A DNA stretch of 5,726 nt from JAAYRG01 sp964643255 (GTDB taxonomy: Bacteria; Bacillota; Clostridia; Lachnospirales; Lachnospiraceae): NCBI GenBank assembly GCA_964643255.1, contig CAZXSM010000098.1:1-5726 (forward strand). Reading direction: 5' to 3'. Shown here piece after piece: positions 5,509 through 5,726 of the stretch. The notes under the pieces are model-generated. The model saw only the letters and a program-made list of their open reading frames with translations. It had not been told where the DNA came from and made no database searches. The position numbers and the translations under genes are program-made. The stretch's first letter is position 1; the number at the start of each line of letters is the position of its first letter.

Positions 5509-5660
5509 ATAGAAGCTCCACCTGTTAATAAATCCATATTGCTTTTAAATGATCCGAAAAATGTATATAACAAAGGAAATAATGTGATAGTCAATACTGC
5601 AAGAAGTATTAAATACACACTAGTATTTCCGAATATCTTTTTAAATTTATAGCGCAACAT
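5499..5660 (-). pseudogene. MalG-like sugar ABC permease, N-terminal 53 residues only
   Basis: ATG at 5660 is preceded by AAGGAG (5668-5673) at seven bases, a normal start. The protein begins MLRYKFKKIFGNTSVYLILL and continues through AVLTITLFPLLYTFFGSF, KSNMDLLTGGASILP, then a TAG. A basic start, one transmembrane helix (about 15-36) and the motif FP..Y...GSFK...... followed by a xxILP block are typical of CUT1 inner-membrane subunits of the MalG type, which normally have about 275-300 residues. The remaining 220 or more residues, including the EAA loop, are missing because the gene runs into the dehydrogenase remnant in another frame. It was probably the second permease of a separate sugar importer, distinct from the LplC-type protein in the intact operon. 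Confidence 0.75.
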
Positions 5661-5682
5661 TACATGTCTCCTTTTCTACTGA

Positions 5683-5726
5683 TTATTGCCCTGGATTGTC
5701 AACCCTTTTTAAGACACTTTTTTGTC
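5683..5726 (-). CDS. Probable C-terminal tail of an upstream sugar ABC permease (partial)
   Basis: Only the last 13 codons and a stop are inside the window, reading QKSVLKRVDNPGQ. It ends 22 bases before the start of the MalG-like fragment, with that gene's ribosome binding site between them. A short basic tail directly before a MalG-type gene is what the partner MalF/UgpA-type permease gene normally provides. The assignment rests mainly on position, as the tail is too short for recognition alone. Confidence 0.4.
   Translation of the reverse strand, partial: QKSVLKRVDNPGQ

Noticed and set aside
5282..5512. Plus-strand open frame of 76 codons
   Set aside because: It is antisense to the nucleotide-binding fold of the dehydrogenase remnant and has no start signal or family resemblance.
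5674..5702. Perfect -35 box TTGACA (minus strand, 5697-5702) with TAGAAA 18 bases on, before the permease fragment
   Set aside because: The -35 box falls within the last codons of the probable upstream permease, the -10 is poor, and a promoter is not expected between two permease genes 22 bases apart.

Overview
The window reads as AT-rich, low-GC Bacillota DNA, most likely a clostridial (Lachnospiraceae-like) carbohydrate degrader. This is inferred from A/T-ending codon use, strong GGAGG-type ribosome binding sites, a lipoprotein signal, and the combination of an LplA/LplB/LplC-type sugar ABC importer with a family 43 glycoside hydrolase. No marker gene fixes the species.

Left and centre (1-4420): a minus-strand operon. 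In transcription order it holds an LplB-type permease (3142-4113), an LplC/YtcP-type permease (2216-3130), a large solute-binding lipoprotein (236-2020) and the first 27 codons of a GH43 glycosidase (1-82, running off the window). The logic is to bind an oligosaccharide outside the cell, import it through the permease pair, and cut it with the glycosidase. No ATPase is present; such importers usually share an MsmX/UgpC-type ATPase encoded elsewhere. Three non-coding stretches look structured: a roughly 300-base leader before the first permease (4114-4420), a 195-base gap before the lipoprotein gene with a folded element and a cre/LacI-like operator, and a 153-base gap after it holding a 36-base hairpin.

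Right (4421-5726): a graveyard of gene fragments. From right to left on the minus strand are the likely C-terminal tail of one sugar permease (5683-5726), the N-terminal 53 residues of a MalG-like sugar permease (5499-5660), and, joined to it out of frame, a D-2-hydroxyacid dehydrogenase lacking about its first 100 residues (4867-5508). On the plus strand lies a NarL-type response regulator remnant (4473-4751) that lost its first residues and most of its receiver domain. At least three deletion joints are therefore visible within about 1.1 kb. Two good rho-independent terminators bracket the regulator remnant; the minus-strand one (4421-4456) insulates the sugar operon from transcription arriving from the decayed region.

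I see no new multi-gene system here. The points worth attention are the deletion scars, the RNA structures around the lipoprotein gene, and a possible nine-residue leader peptide ahead of the operon.
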